NCBI GenBank assembly: GCA_002327405.1 | Contig: DCVO01000129.1 | Span: 20,593-35,106, forward strand | Length of the DNA stretch: 14,514 nt | Direction: 5' to 3' | Source: Thiobacillus sp. UBA2186 | Lineage (GTDB): Bacteria > Pseudomonadota > Gammaproteobacteria > Burkholderiales > Thiobacillaceae | Part shown: positions 1 through 7,999 of the stretch, piece after piece | Position numbering within the stretch: position 1 is the first letter of the stretch | Layout: each line of letters opens with the position of its first letter | The notes under the pieces: model-generated | The model's input: only the letters and a program-made list of their open reading frames with translations | What the model was told of the DNA's origin: nothing | Database searches by the model: none | Program-made: the position numbers and the translations under genes

Positions 1-813
<813 letters not shown>

Positions 814-836
814 TTTACTGGCAAAAAATAATCCTC

Positions 837-894
837 ACAAAGAGGACAGGAGGACAAGAGGAAGAAGAAAGAGCTTTACTCATGTCCTCTTTGT
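837..894. repeat. 12-bp perfect inverted repeat around a purine-rich loop
   Basis: ACAAAGAGGACA at 837-848 is exactly complementary to TGTCCTCTTTGT at 883-894, with a 34-nt spacer. The plus-strand spacer is almost all purine and repeats the GAGGACA/GGAGGACA word. The element lies between the secA stop codon and the convergent methyltransferase gene. It could be part of the secA 3' processing or termination signal, or a dispersed intergenic repeat. No second copy occurs in this window. Confidence 0.6.
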
Positions 895-905
895 TCAAGC
901 ATTAT

Positions 906-2081
906 TTAAAGCCGGTGGCGCTGGTCGCCCAATGAAAACGCGCTCGGACAGGGCGCGTTTGCTTTTGTCAAGCCGATGATTTTGAACAGTTCCCCCATCT
1001 CGGCCGGCGACAGCAGCTTCTGCACGCCGGAAGCAAGCGGCAGATAGTTGGCGGCCGAGTCCGCCGGGGTTTCGCCAAGCAGCGTGGTGATGCCGCCGGC
1101 CAGCAGGAAATTCGCCTGCGTGCCGTAGCCGCATACGTCCAGCCCGGCTTCGAGCCCGGCATCGGCCACTGCCGTGAAATCGACGTGCGCGGTGAGGTCG
1201 CACAAGCCCGGCAAATAAAAGGGGTCGTCCAGTGCGTGATGACGGTAGTGCGCGCGCAAGGTGCCCATGTGCCGCTGCGCGTGGTAGTACTCGCTGCGTC
1301 CGAAACCGTAGTCGATGAACAGCAGCAGGCCGCATTGCAGGGACTCGGCCAGGCTTTTCACCAGGGCCGGGGCGGCGAGGTTGATCTCGCTGACATAGCC
1401 GCCAGGCAGGTCGAGGGCACGGGCCTGGTCCAGCAGCGCGGGGTCGGCAATAGGACGGTCCTGCCAGACAAACTTCCCCTCTCCCTCGGGGAGAGGGGCC
1501 AGGGGTGAGGGCGCAGTTGCCGGCTCCCACCGCACCCCACGCTCCAGCGGCCCGCTTTCGGTCCAGTGGACAAGGTGCACCGGCAAGGCATCCAGCACTT
1601 CGTTACCGAATATCACGCCAAAGAAGTGCTCGGGGATGTTGTCCAGCCAGCGTACCCCGCCGGCGAAGGGCCGCAAGGATTCCTGCTGGCGTGCGCGCAG
1701 GTCGCCGCTCACTTCCAGGATCGAATAGGGCACGTCCAGGCCCAGAGCATCGAATTCGCCGAGGACTTGCGCGGCCAGCAGCCCGTTCCCCGCACCCAGT
1801 TCCAGGATGCCGCCGCCGGTCTGCTTCAGCACTTCGGCGAACTGCCGCGCCAGCACGCGCCCGAACAGCGGCGAAATCTGCGGTGCGGTGACGAAATCGC
1901 CGCCGGCGCCGAACTTCGCCGAGCCGCCGCTGTAATAGCCCAGTCCCGGTGTGTACAGCGCCAGCTCCATGTAGCGTGCGAAAGGCAGCCAGCCGCCGTT
2001 GGCATCGATTTCGGAATGGATGCGCCGTGTCAGTTCTTGGGTGGTTTCGATCTGCTCGGGCGCGGGAGCGGGCAGGGACAT
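906..2081 (-). CDS. SAM-dependent methyltransferase, MidA/NDUFAF7 family (Methyltransf_28)
   Basis: This is a 391-residue class I methyltransferase of the family of mitochondrial MidA/NDUFAF7, which methylates an arginine in a complex I subunit; the bacterial substrate is not established. Family marks seen in order are FARYMELALYTPGLGYY (34-50), GDFVTAPQISPLFG (61-74), the SAM-binding ILELGAGNGLLAAQVL (92-107), IFGNEVLDALPVH (157-169), and an IDYGFGR...GTLRAHYRHH...DLTAHVDF block in the C-terminal half. The start at 2081 is supported by length and by family similarity beginning shortly after it. Two oddities stand out. Residues about 190-203 (PSPLAPLPEGEG) are encoded by a REP-like palindrome. 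The last 15-20 residues are encoded by a terminator hairpin, so the ancestral protein probably ended near IIGLTK. The gene is divergent from the SDR gene, with 59 bp between starts. Family assignment is secure; the substrate is unknown. Confidence 0.9.
   Translation of the reverse strand: MSLPAPAPEQIETTQELTRRIHSEIDANGGWLPFARYMELALYTPGLGYYSGGSAKFGAGGDFVTAPQISPLFGRVLARQFAEVLKQTGGGILELGAGNGLLAAQVLGEFDALGLDVPYSILEVSGDLRARQQESLRPFAGGVRWLDNIPEHFFGVIFGNEVLDALPVHLVHWTESGPLERGVRWEPATAPSPLAPLPEGEGKFVWQDRPIADPALLDQARALDLPGGYVSEINLAAPALVKSLAESLQCGLLLFIDYGFGRSEYYHAQRHMGTLRAHYRHHALDDPFYLPGLCDLTAHVDFTAVADAGLEAGLDVCGYGTQANFLLAGGITTLLGETPADSAANYLPLASGVQKLLSPAEMGELFKIIGLTKANAPCPSAFSLGDQRHRL
936..966. terminator. 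Bidirectional intrinsic terminator between secA and the methyltransferase gene
   Basis: AAACGCGC (936-943) pairs perfectly with GCGCGTTT (953-960) around a 9-nt loop. GCTTTT follows on the plus strand. On the minus strand the stem is followed by TTTTCATT, so both convergent transcripts could stop here. The hairpin lies inside the 3' end of the methyltransferase reading frame. Confidence 0.65.
1474..1512. repeat. REP-like palindromic element inside the methyltransferase gene
   Basis: CCCCTCTCCC (1476-1485) and GGGAGAGGGG (1489-1498) form a perfect 10-bp stem with a TCG loop. GCCAGGGGTGAGGG follows. This stem-plus-tail layout matches a widespread family of proteobacterial intergenic palindromes whose translation reads SPLAPLPEGEG in one frame and LTPGPSPRGRG in another. 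Here it sits inside a coding region, in frame. It is the only copy in the window. Confidence 0.8.
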
Positions 2082-2140
2082 GACGCGTTAAAGGGCTTGG
2101 GTGATAATGGGCTGTCGAAAACTATAACAGGACAGCGGCG

Positions 2141-2893
2141 ATGCCCGGCAAAACGACTGCCAAAACCATCCTCATCACCGGAGGCTCCAAGCGCGTGGGC
2201 GCGGAGATCGCGCGCCTCATGCATGCCACCGGCGCCAATCTCATGATCCATTACCGCAGTTCGGCGAAAGAGGCGCGCGCACTGCAGGACGAACTCAACG
2301 CCGTGCGCGAGAATTCCGTGGCGCTGATCCAGGCAGATCTTCTGGACACGCCCGTGCTGCCCAGCCTGGTGTCGCAAACCGTGGCCATTTTCGGCAAGCT
2401 CGACGTGCTGGTCAACAATGCATCGAGCTTTTATCCGACCCCGGTCGGCAGCATCGGCGAAAAGGACTGGGTGAATCTGATGGGCTCCAACCTCAAGGCA
2501 CCGATGTTCCTGTCGCAGGCCGCGGCCCACGAACTGAAAAAAAATCACGGCTGCATCGTCAATATCACCGATATCCATGCCGACCGGCCGATGAAGAACT
2601 ACCTCGTTTATTCGGTCGCCAAGGCCGGTCTGGCAGGGCTGACCAAGTCGCTGGCGCGCGAGCTTGCACCCAACGTGCGCGTCAACGGCGTCGCCCCCGG
2701 GCCCATCATGTGGCCGGAGGACAATCCCGATTTCGACGAGGTCTCGCGCCAGCGCATTGTTTCGCACACCATGCTGAAGCGTTCCGGTACGCCGTCAGAC
2801 ATCGCCCATGCCGTGCGCTTCTTCATCGAGGACGCGCCCTTCGTGTCAGGGCAGATCCTGGCGGTGGACGGAGGCAGGAGCGCAAAGCTGTAG
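2141..2893 (+). CDS. Pteridine-reductase-like short-chain dehydrogenase
   Basis: This 250-residue classical SDR uses NAD(P)H. The glycine motif is TGGSKRVG (residues about 14-21). Its TGxxxRxG form, with an arginine in place of the usual GxG pattern, marks pteridine reductases (PTR1, FolM) and points to NADPH. NNASSFYPT (about 92-100) is also typical of this group. The catalytic Tyr and Lys lie in YSVAKAG, the upstream acidic residue in ITDIHADRP, and APGPIMWPE follows. The C-terminus ends in VSGQILAVDGGRSAKL, as SDR tetramers usually do. The likely role is reduction of dihydrobiopterin, dihydrofolate or dihydromonapterin in pterin/folate metabolism. The start at 2141 leaves the Rossmann strand about 10 residues in. 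The Shine-Dalgarno is weak (AGGACAG about 6 nt upstream). The SDR call is certain; the pteridine substrate is a family-level inference. Confidence 0.87.
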   Translation: MPGKTTAKTILITGGSKRVGAEIARLMHATGANLMIHYRSSAKEARALQDELNAVRENSVALIQADLLDTPVLPSLVSQTVAIFGKLDVLVNNASSFYPTPVGSIGEKDWVNLMGSNLKAPMFLSQAAAHELKKNHGCIVNITDIHADRPMKNYLVYSVAKAGLAGLTKSLARELAPNVRVNGVAPGPIMWPEDNPDFDEVSRQRIVSHTMLKRSGTPSDIAHAVRFFIEDAPFVSGQILAVDGGRSAKL

Positions 2894-2945
2894 CAGCGCC
2901 GTCGCATATCGACGACAGCGCGTCTCGTAAAGGCTTGGACCGGTG

Positions 2946-3560
2946 TTAGCGCCTGCCCGCCTGGTTGCGGAAATAAGTGGAACCGGCAGGTACCGGTTCC
3001 TGTGCGGATGTCTTGTCCTGCGACGGTTCCGGCGCCGCGGCTTGTGAGGGTGCCTCCGCTGTCTTGACTGCTTCGGCCCCGGCTGAGAGCGTTGCCACGT
3101 CGCCGGAAATGGAGCCGCCTTCTTCGACCATCATCGCGCCATAGCGGATGGTGCCGGTGACCTTGCCGGTGGCGTGGATGGTCAGGCGCTTGCGCGCAGT
3201 AAGTTCGCCCTCGAAGTTGCCGCGCACTTCCGCCACGTCGATTTCGGCCTTGCCCGAGAACACGCCGCCTTCGGCGATGCGGATGTCGCGGCTTTTCATC
3301 GAGGCTTCAACGCGGCCTTCCACCACCAGAATCTCGCAATCGGTGATTTCGGAACCCTTCAGCTTGATGTTGGGACCGACGATGAGCTTGCTGCCTTCGT
3401 CGTTGGCGTTGGCGGGTTTGGGCGCGGGGGCCGGGCTTTCCGCCTTGGCGGGATCGAGGGGCTTCGCGGATTCGGATGTCCTGGCGGATGCATATGGCGA
3501 ATGACTGTGCCTGTTCGTATCGGTTCCGGAATTGCTGGAGTGCATCAGATTTTTGAGCAT
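2946..3560 (-). CDS. Bactofilin (polymer-forming cytoskeletal protein)
   Basis: Bactofilins polymerise without nucleotide into filaments that scaffold cell-wall enzymes, stalks or chromosome segregation factors. The 204-residue protein has three parts. An N-terminal tail of about 55 residues is Ser/Pro/Ala-rich and looks disordered. The bactofilin beta-helix covers about 57-155, with short repeating turns such as GPNIKLKGSEI, VVEGRVEASMKS, IAEGGVFSGKAEIDVAEVRGNFEGEL and IHATGKVTGTIRYG. A low-complexity Ala/Glu/Pro tail follows. This three-part layout is normal for bactofilins. I chose the ATG at 3560, which has AAAGGGA upstream, over an in-frame ATG 18 codons earlier, because MLKNLMHS fits a typical bactofilin N-terminus and the added residues do not. 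No peptidase partner gene is adjacent; the neighbours (SDR, ankyrin protein) give no functional hint. Confidence 0.88.
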   Translation of the reverse strand: MLKNLMHSSNSGTDTNRHSHSPYASARTSESAKPLDPAKAESPAPAPKPANANDEGSKLIVGPNIKLKGSEITDCEILVVEGRVEASMKSRDIRIAEGGVFSGKAEIDVAEVRGNFEGELTARKRLTIHATGKVTGTIRYGAMMVEEGGSISGDVATLSAGAEAVKTAEAPSQAAAPEPSQDKTSAQEPVPAGSTYFRNQAGRR

Positions 3561-3969
3561 ACGGGGTTCCCTTTGGAGGCTGGTTCTGCAAAACGCCGCA
3601 AGGCGACCGCGCACGATCCCGTTCGCGGCACGCTAGCATCAGCAATTGGCGCGCCAGCACGAAAAATTTTTTTGCAAACAGCCGGATAGGCCATCCGGGC
3701 GCATGGCCGGGGCGTGGAAATTCGATCAATCGTCGCCGGTCAGCGACACAAAATCCGCATGAGATGAGCAAACTCCCGGCAAATCAAGCGCATGCGGCGT
3801 GTCATGCGTGTCGCCGGCTGACGACGCGTGATGCGCAAGCCGGCTGCCGTCCTGCGGCCGGCGATTGAAGATGGGCCCTGAAAATGCCGTTGATGTTTGT
3901 GACAATCCGTATATGGCGGCTACGGGGCTTCCAGGCCGTTTCCTGGTGCATGGGGCCTGTGGAGGACAG
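3561..3969. other. Intergenic region between bactofilin and ankyrin-repeat genes
   Basis: These 409 bases separate two divergent genes and should hold both promoters. I see no convincing protein. There is an A/T run at 3662-3673, and a perfect 6-bp hairpin CCGGAT/ATCCGG at 3682-3698 that lacks a following T-run. No confident -35/-10 pair is visible. A frame open from a TTG at 3865 runs into the ankyrin gene but shows no conserved sequence before position 3970. Confidence 0.5.
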
Positions 3970-4842
3970 ATGCATCCCACCTTGGCAGCTTTGCTGAAAG
4001 GTCGCGAAGACCGATATCCACACCTGCTGGAGCAGAAGTTCTCGCGCATCTTCAACGAGGTGATGGCACTCTGGGGAAAAGAAGAGCTGGAGCAGTATTT
4101 CACCGGGCTGTTTCTCACCGACCGGCCTGACCGGCAAGGCTTCCCGCTTGATGTTCTGCGAGAAATCAACTTTCTGCATGATCTTCACACGGAGGCCATG
4201 CAGGCCAAGGCTTCGCCCGGCGACGTGTGGTCAAACGAAACGACCCGGCGCGGACTCGAAGAGCAGGGGATCGAGTATTCGAGAGAGGGCTTCTTCCGCG
4301 CGGTAGAACTGGGAAACGAGAAAGCCATCGAGCTTTTTCTGAAGGCCGGCGTGGACATCAACCTGCAGAACAAGGCGGGCTGGACGCCGCTGATGGTGGC
4401 GATATTCACCAGCAGCGAAAGTGCGGCGAACATGCTGATCGATGCGGGGGCGAAGACCGACGTGCAGGATGCGCGCGGCTACGGCCCCTTGCACTGGGCG
4501 GCCTACCGCGGGTTCCAGAGCGTAACCCGGCGTCTGCTCGAGGGGGGTGTTCCCGCCGACCTGAAAAGCAATGCCGGATTGACGCCGCTCTTGCAGGCAG
4601 CGGCCATGGGGCACACAGGGGTGGCCAGGGAATTGCTTGGACATGGTGCAAGCGTCAACGAATCCGACAACGATGGCTGGACGCCGCTGCACAAGGCGGT
4701 TGCCAACGGCTATGCGGGCATGGTCGAGTTGTTGGTCAACGCCGGAGCCGATCCCCATGCGCGCCATGCCGGCGGTGCCACGCCTGCCAGTATCGCCTGG
4801 CAGAAACAGCATGCGGAAATCATCGCCCTGCTCGGCGGCTAG
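3970..4842 (+). CDS. Ankyrin-repeat protein with an uncharacterised N-terminal domain
   Basis: The 290-residue protein has no signal peptide or membrane segment, so it is probably a cytoplasmic protein-binding scaffold. Residues 1-75 form an alpha-helical domain (for example RYPHLLEQKFSRIFNEVMAL and LREINFLHDLH) that I cannot name. Five ankyrin repeats follow at roughly 105-134, 137-166, 170-199, 203-232 and 236-265, with a partial sixth. The consensus is clear in GWTPLMVAI, GYGPLHWAAYRG, GLTPLLQAAAMGH and GWTPLHKAVANGY, each followed by a LL..GA turn. I chose the ATG at 3970 because GGAGG lies 4 nt upstream and the recognisable domain begins there; in-frame TTG (3865) and ATG (3871) starts are possible. 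The TAG stop lies inside the left terminal repeat of the adjacent MITE-like element. The binding partner is unknown. Confidence 0.85.
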   Translation: MHPTLAALLKGREDRYPHLLEQKFSRIFNEVMALWGKEELEQYFTGLFLTDRPDRQGFPLDVLREINFLHDLHTEAMQAKASPGDVWSNETTRRGLEEQGIEYSREGFFRAVELGNEKAIELFLKAGVDINLQNKAGWTPLMVAIFTSSESAANMLIDAGAKTDVQDARGYGPLHWAAYRGFQSVTRRLLEGGVPADLKSNAGLTPLLQAAAMGHTGVARELLGHGASVNESDNDGWTPLHKAVANGYAGMVELLVNAGADPHARHAGGATPASIAWQKQHAEIIALLGG

Positions 4843-5006
4843 TGTCTCAACCCATAAGTTTCGCTATGTTCGACGCGCCCCGCATCGCCGATTGCTTTGT
4901 CGCTCATCCTCGCCATAGCTACGGCTATGGCTGCGGTTCGCTTCGCGCACTTGGCGCGCGGATGCGCGTCTCGGCATGTACGCAAACTTATGGGTTGAGA
5001 CACTAG
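4839..5006. mobile_element. MITE-like element with perfect 23-bp terminal inverted repeats
   Basis: Bases 4839-4861 (CTAGTGTCTCAACCCATAAG plus TTT) are the exact reverse complement of 4984-5006. The 168-bp unit encodes no transposase. It contains an internal 7-bp hairpin, CCATAGC/GCTATGG (4913-4930), and a GC-rich core. The outermost CTAG is palindromic, so it may be part of the repeat or a 4-bp target duplication. In the latter case the element proper is 4843-5002 and begins TGTCTCAACC. A CTAG/YTAR target is known for parts of the IS5 family, making mobilisation in trans by such a transposase possible. The element lies between two convergent genes and could also form a long terminator-like hairpin for both. 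Confidence 0.75.
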
Positions 5007-5026
5007 TCCGCCGCCAGGCTGAAAAA

Positions 5027-5677
5027 TCAGCTGCCCGTGTAGGTCCGGTACCACTCCACCCACTTGCCGATGCCGTATTCCAGCGGCGTCTTCGGCTCGA
5101 ATCCGACCGCCTGCGTCAAGGCTTCGATGTCGGCGTAGGTCGCTTCGACATCGCCGGGCTGCATGGGCAGGTAGTTCTTCTTCGCCTCCTTGCCCAGGGC
5201 CTTTTCGATGGTGCCGATGAAGCTCATGAGTTCCACCGGCTGGTGGTTGCCGATGTTGTACACGCGGTAGGGGGCGTGGCTCTCCGCGGGGTTGCCGTGT
5301 TCGTGGTCGTAGGGTTGGTTTGGGTGATGCGCTTTTCGGCCGACAAGAGCCGCTATCGCATCTTCTCGACTGCCGTACATATGTATCAGTTTGTTCACAC
5401 CCAAAATCTCAAGGGTTTTCTCGACCAGCGGTTGAGCGCAAGCCAGCACCATCTGGCCGCCGCGGCCGGCGACCGCTTTGGCGTTGGAGATCAAAAGGCG
5501 TATGCCGATTGAGGCGATGAAATCGACCCCGGAAAGATCAACCAGGACAGGCCCTGACTGTGTCGCGCTCAGTGCGGTGAATCGGCTATCGATCAGGAGG
5601 ACGCTTTTCATGTCCAGTCTGCCTGTCAGACGGATGAGCTTGATGCCGTTTTCGAGTGTGCTGTCTTCGAGTTTCAT
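5027..5677 (-). CDS. Chimeric protein: STAS (anti-anti-sigma-like) domain fused to an epimerase C-terminal fragment
   Basis: Residues 1 to about 111 form a complete STAS domain of the SpoIIAA type. It shows LIRLTGRLDMKSV, VLVDLSGVDFIASIGIRLL and a C-terminal helix ending MYGSREDAIAAL. Ser56, in FIASIG, matches the serine phosphorylated in anti-sigma-factor antagonists. Stand-alone STAS proteins usually end here. Instead, a short linker (VGRKAHHPNQ) leads into residues 123-216, which duplicate the C-terminus of the epimerase encoded at 8128-9135. The tail lacks the Rossmann fold and the catalytic Tyr/Lys, so it cannot be an epimerase. The start is well supported: GAGGAG lies about 8 nt upstream. 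The gene is 57 bp downstream of the SulP transporter gene on the same strand and is probably cotranscribed. The STAS half may be functional; the tail may be passenger sequence. Confidence 0.85.
   Translation of the reverse strand: MKLEDSTLENGIKLIRLTGRLDMKSVLLIDSRFTALSATQSGPVLVDLSGVDFIASIGIRLLISNAKAVAGRGGQMVLACAQPLVEKTLEILGVNKLIHMYGSREDAIAALVGRKAHHPNQPYDHEHGNPAESHAPYRVYNIGNHQPVELMSFIGTIEKALGKEAKKNYLPMQPGDVEATYADIEALTQAVGFEPKTPLEYGIGKWVEWYRTYTGS
5034..5312 (-). repeat. Direct repeat copy 1: duplicated 3' segment of the epimerase gene
   Basis: This stretch aligns without gaps to 8135-8413 at an offset of 3101 bp. I count 16 mismatches in 279 positions. Bases 5121-5240 are identical, and the mismatches lie towards both ends. 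Similarity continues with small gaps to about 5331. This copy lacks the first two-thirds of the epimerase gene. Confidence 0.93.
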
Positions 5678-5734
5678 TATGTTCTCCTCTGTATGCCGGG
5701 TCTGGCGTCATGATGTTGTTGGTGGTTGATAGGC

Positions 5735-7999
5735 TCAGCTGGCGTTTTCCTGCGCGCCGGTCAACAGTGCGTGACGCAGCTCTTCGGTGCTGGAAGCGAG
5801 GCGCACTGCGAGGTGGACGCCGATGTTGCGTATGAGGGTGAGCGCGATTCCGGGGTGATCGAGACGGAGCTGGTCAAGCGCGCTGCTGTGCAGACTCAGT
5901 ACTTCGGTTGCGTCTTCGGTCGCGACGGCGTCGGCGGAGCGCGGCGCTCCCCGCAGAATGGCCATCTCCCCGAAGATGGCACCCGGTCGCAGGGCGACCA
6001 GGCGTTTATACAACCCGTCCTGACTTACGGGTACGCGGATTTCGATGCGCCCGGAGAGGAGCATGTAGAGAGTGTCGCCGGGGTCGCCGCGCTTGAACAG
6101 GCACTCGCCGCTGGCGTAGGTATGTTCCTGCATGTGATTGAGCAGGATTGCGATCTCGTCCTCGCTCAGTCCCTTAAGGCCGTCCAGGTCGAGGATGCGG
6201 TGGGGTGTCGCTGCCTCGGGCGGGCTGATGGATTCGAGCAGGGCGTCCTCTGCCGCTTCCAGGGCGAGGTCGGGGTCGTCGTACCAGCAATCAGCCGGCA
6301 GGGCATTCTGCTGGCTCGACTCGATGATGGGACGGCCCCTGGCGTCCTTAGGCGTAATCGATGACAGGCTCAGGCGAACATTGCGCTGCTTAAGGTGCCG
6401 GGCGATTCGCTGGATCGCGCCTGCCCCGGAGGCGTCGATGGTGCTGACCTGGCGGAAGTCCAGGATGATGTGGCTCGCGTTCCGGGCAAGGCCTTCGATT
6501 TCATCCATCAGCAGCTCGCCGCTGCCAAAGAACAGGGGACCAGACAGCTCGACCAGCGCGATTTCCTGTCCCCGTGTCTTGAGCAATTCAATATGCGCCA
6601 GCGGGCGCATGACGGCGGAATGCCGCTTGTTGCCGGGAAACACGCGCGCCACGTTGGACTTGCTGCTGTGGTGCACGAACAGCAGCATGGAAAGCAGCAC
6701 GCCTGCAGCCAGGGCCGCAACGAGATTGACGGCCACGGTTACCATCATCACCACCAGCATGATCCAGAGGTTGCCGCGAAGCTGAGACTTGAATTCGCCC
6801 CTGCCCTCGTTGCGCAACCATGCGCGAAGCTGGTTCCTCGACCAGGGATCGAAAATGCTGTAGGCCATGTACAGCAGTATCGCTGCCACTGCGGTCTGCG
6901 GAATCCTGCTGGCGAACAAGGGAGTCAGGAACAGCAGCATCAGCATGGAAATTCCGAAGGCAACGCTGGCCAGCCAGGTCCGGCCGCCAATCTGCCGCGA
7001 AACCAGCTGGCGGGAATTCGAAGGCGCCGAGGGCAGCGCGCCGAACAGCCCGCAAATCAAGTTGCCCAGCCCCTGTCCGATCAGCACGCGCCGACTGTCG
7101 TGACGGGTGCCTTCGGCCAGATCCTGCTGGCTTGCAATGATCAGCGACTCGAGCGAATTGAGCGTTGCCAGCGAGAGCGCGGGTGCCAGAACCAGTCTCA
7201 GATCCCTTTCCCAGTCGTAGTAGGACGGCAGGCTGAAGCCGATGGCGGCGATGCCGCTGGACGCGTGCAGGGAAGTGACTGCCGGCAGCGTCCCGCCCAG
7301 AGACAGTTGGGGTACGACCTGGCTGGCCAGGGCGAAAATCAGCGTGCCTGATAGCAGGCCGGCCAGTGACCAGTGTAGCCTTGGCAGCATCTTGTGCAGG
7401 CGCAGCATCAGGAACAGGACAAGGGCGACGACACCTGTGCGCAAGAGCATGGATGTGGTGTCGGCTCCGCCGAGCGAGTGGGCGTCATTCTGGCCAAATA
7501 TGATCAGCCCGGCTGACAGCATCATGGACAGCGCTACGCCGTTGGTAAAGCCAGCCAGCACGGGCAATGGCGTGAAACGGATGATCCGGCCCAGGCCCAG
7601 ATAACCGAAAATCATTTGCAGGATGCCGGCAAGGCTTACGCAGAGAATGCCGACGATGATGATGCGATCGAGGTCAAAGCCGCCCGAGGAAGTGACCAGG
7701 CCATGCAACAGCGCGGCAAAGATCAGGGTTTGCGCGGGCCTTGGCCCACCATACATGGGGCCTGAACCCCCAATCAGTGCCGGCACCAGGCTGCCGAGGA
7801 CGGATGCCAGAAAAGCCGCGACGATGCCGGTGCTGGCGAAAGAATGTCCGAGCGGCGCGTAGGACAGATAGCCGTAACCGATGTCCGTGGCGAACAGGCC
7901 AAGCGCGGTAAAGATGCCGGCGCGCAGGTTGAGCCAGCGCCGGCTCCAGGGAATGAATTCAGCCCGGGCCACGCCAGATTGCTGTCCAGTTTCCGACAC
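5735..7999 (-). CDS. SulP-family anion transporter with STAS and cyclic-nucleotide-binding domains
   Basis: This is an inner-membrane transporter of about 754 residues in the SLC26/SulP family, whose members move sulfate, bicarbonate or other anions. Hydrophobic segments fill residues about 20-445. They include a Gly/Pro-rich SGPMYGGPRPAQTL stretch (about 79-92) in the region that forms the substrate-site half-helix in the family. A STAS domain covers about 475-590, with TIDASGAGAI. A cNMP-binding domain covers about 608-735, with FGEMAILRGAPRSA matching the phosphate-binding cassette, which implies possible gating by cAMP or a related ligand. The start is uncertain. I chose a GTG at 7999, just before EFIPWSRRWLNLRAG. 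The frame is open to a GTG at 8164, inside the epimerase gene, but the added residues are not SulP-like. The gene lies downstream of the epimerase gene and upstream of a separate STAS gene. The substrate cannot be told from sequence. Confidence 0.88.
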   Translation of the reverse strand: MSETGQQSGVARAEFIPWSRRWLNLRAGIFTALGLFATDIGYGYLSYAPLGHSFASTGIVAAFLASVLGSLVPALIGGSGPMYGGPRPAQTLIFAALLHGLVTSSGGFDLDRIIIVGILCVSLAGILQMIFGYLGLGRIIRFTPLPVLAGFTNGVALSMMLSAGLIIFGQNDAHSLGGADTTSMLLRTGVVALVLFLMLRLHKMLPRLHWSLAGLLSGTLIFALASQVVPQLSLGGTLPAVTSLHASSGIAAIGFSLPSYYDWERDLRLVLAPALSLATLNSLESLIIASQQDLAEGTRHDSRRVLIGQGLGNLICGLFGALPSAPSNSRQLVSRQIGGRTWLASVAFGISMLMLLFLTPLFASRIPQTAVAAILLYMAYSIFDPWSRNQLRAWLRNEGRGEFKSQLRGNLWIMLVVMMVTVAVNLVAALAAGVLLSMLLFVHHSSKSNVARVFPGNKRHSAVMRPLAHIELLKTRGQEIALVELSGPLFFGSGELLMDEIEGLARNASHIILDFRQVSTIDASGAGAIQRIARHLKQRNVRLSLSSITPKDARGRPIIESSQQNALPADCWYDDPDLALEAAEDALLESISPPEAATPHRILDLDGLKGLSEDEIAILLNHMQEHTYASGECLFKRGDPGDTLYMLLSGRIEIRVPVSQDGLYKRLVALRPGAIFGEMAILRGAPRSADAVATEDATEVLSLHSSALDQLRLDHPGIALTLIRNIGVHLAVRLASSTEELRHALLTGAQENAS

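Noticed and set aside
3682..3698. CCGGAT/ATCCGG hairpin upstream of bactofilin
   Set aside because: Only 6 bp, no T-run in either useful direction, and placed before two divergent genes, not after any gene.
3865..3969. Upstream TTG or ATG starts for the ankyrin protein
   Set aside because: The added 35 residues look non-conserved, while the ATG at 3970 has a GGAGG just before it.
4839..5063. A 74-codon minus-strand frame through the MITE-like element
   Set aside because: It crosses both terminal repeats and the end of the chimeric gene. The sequence is explained by the inverted-repeat element.
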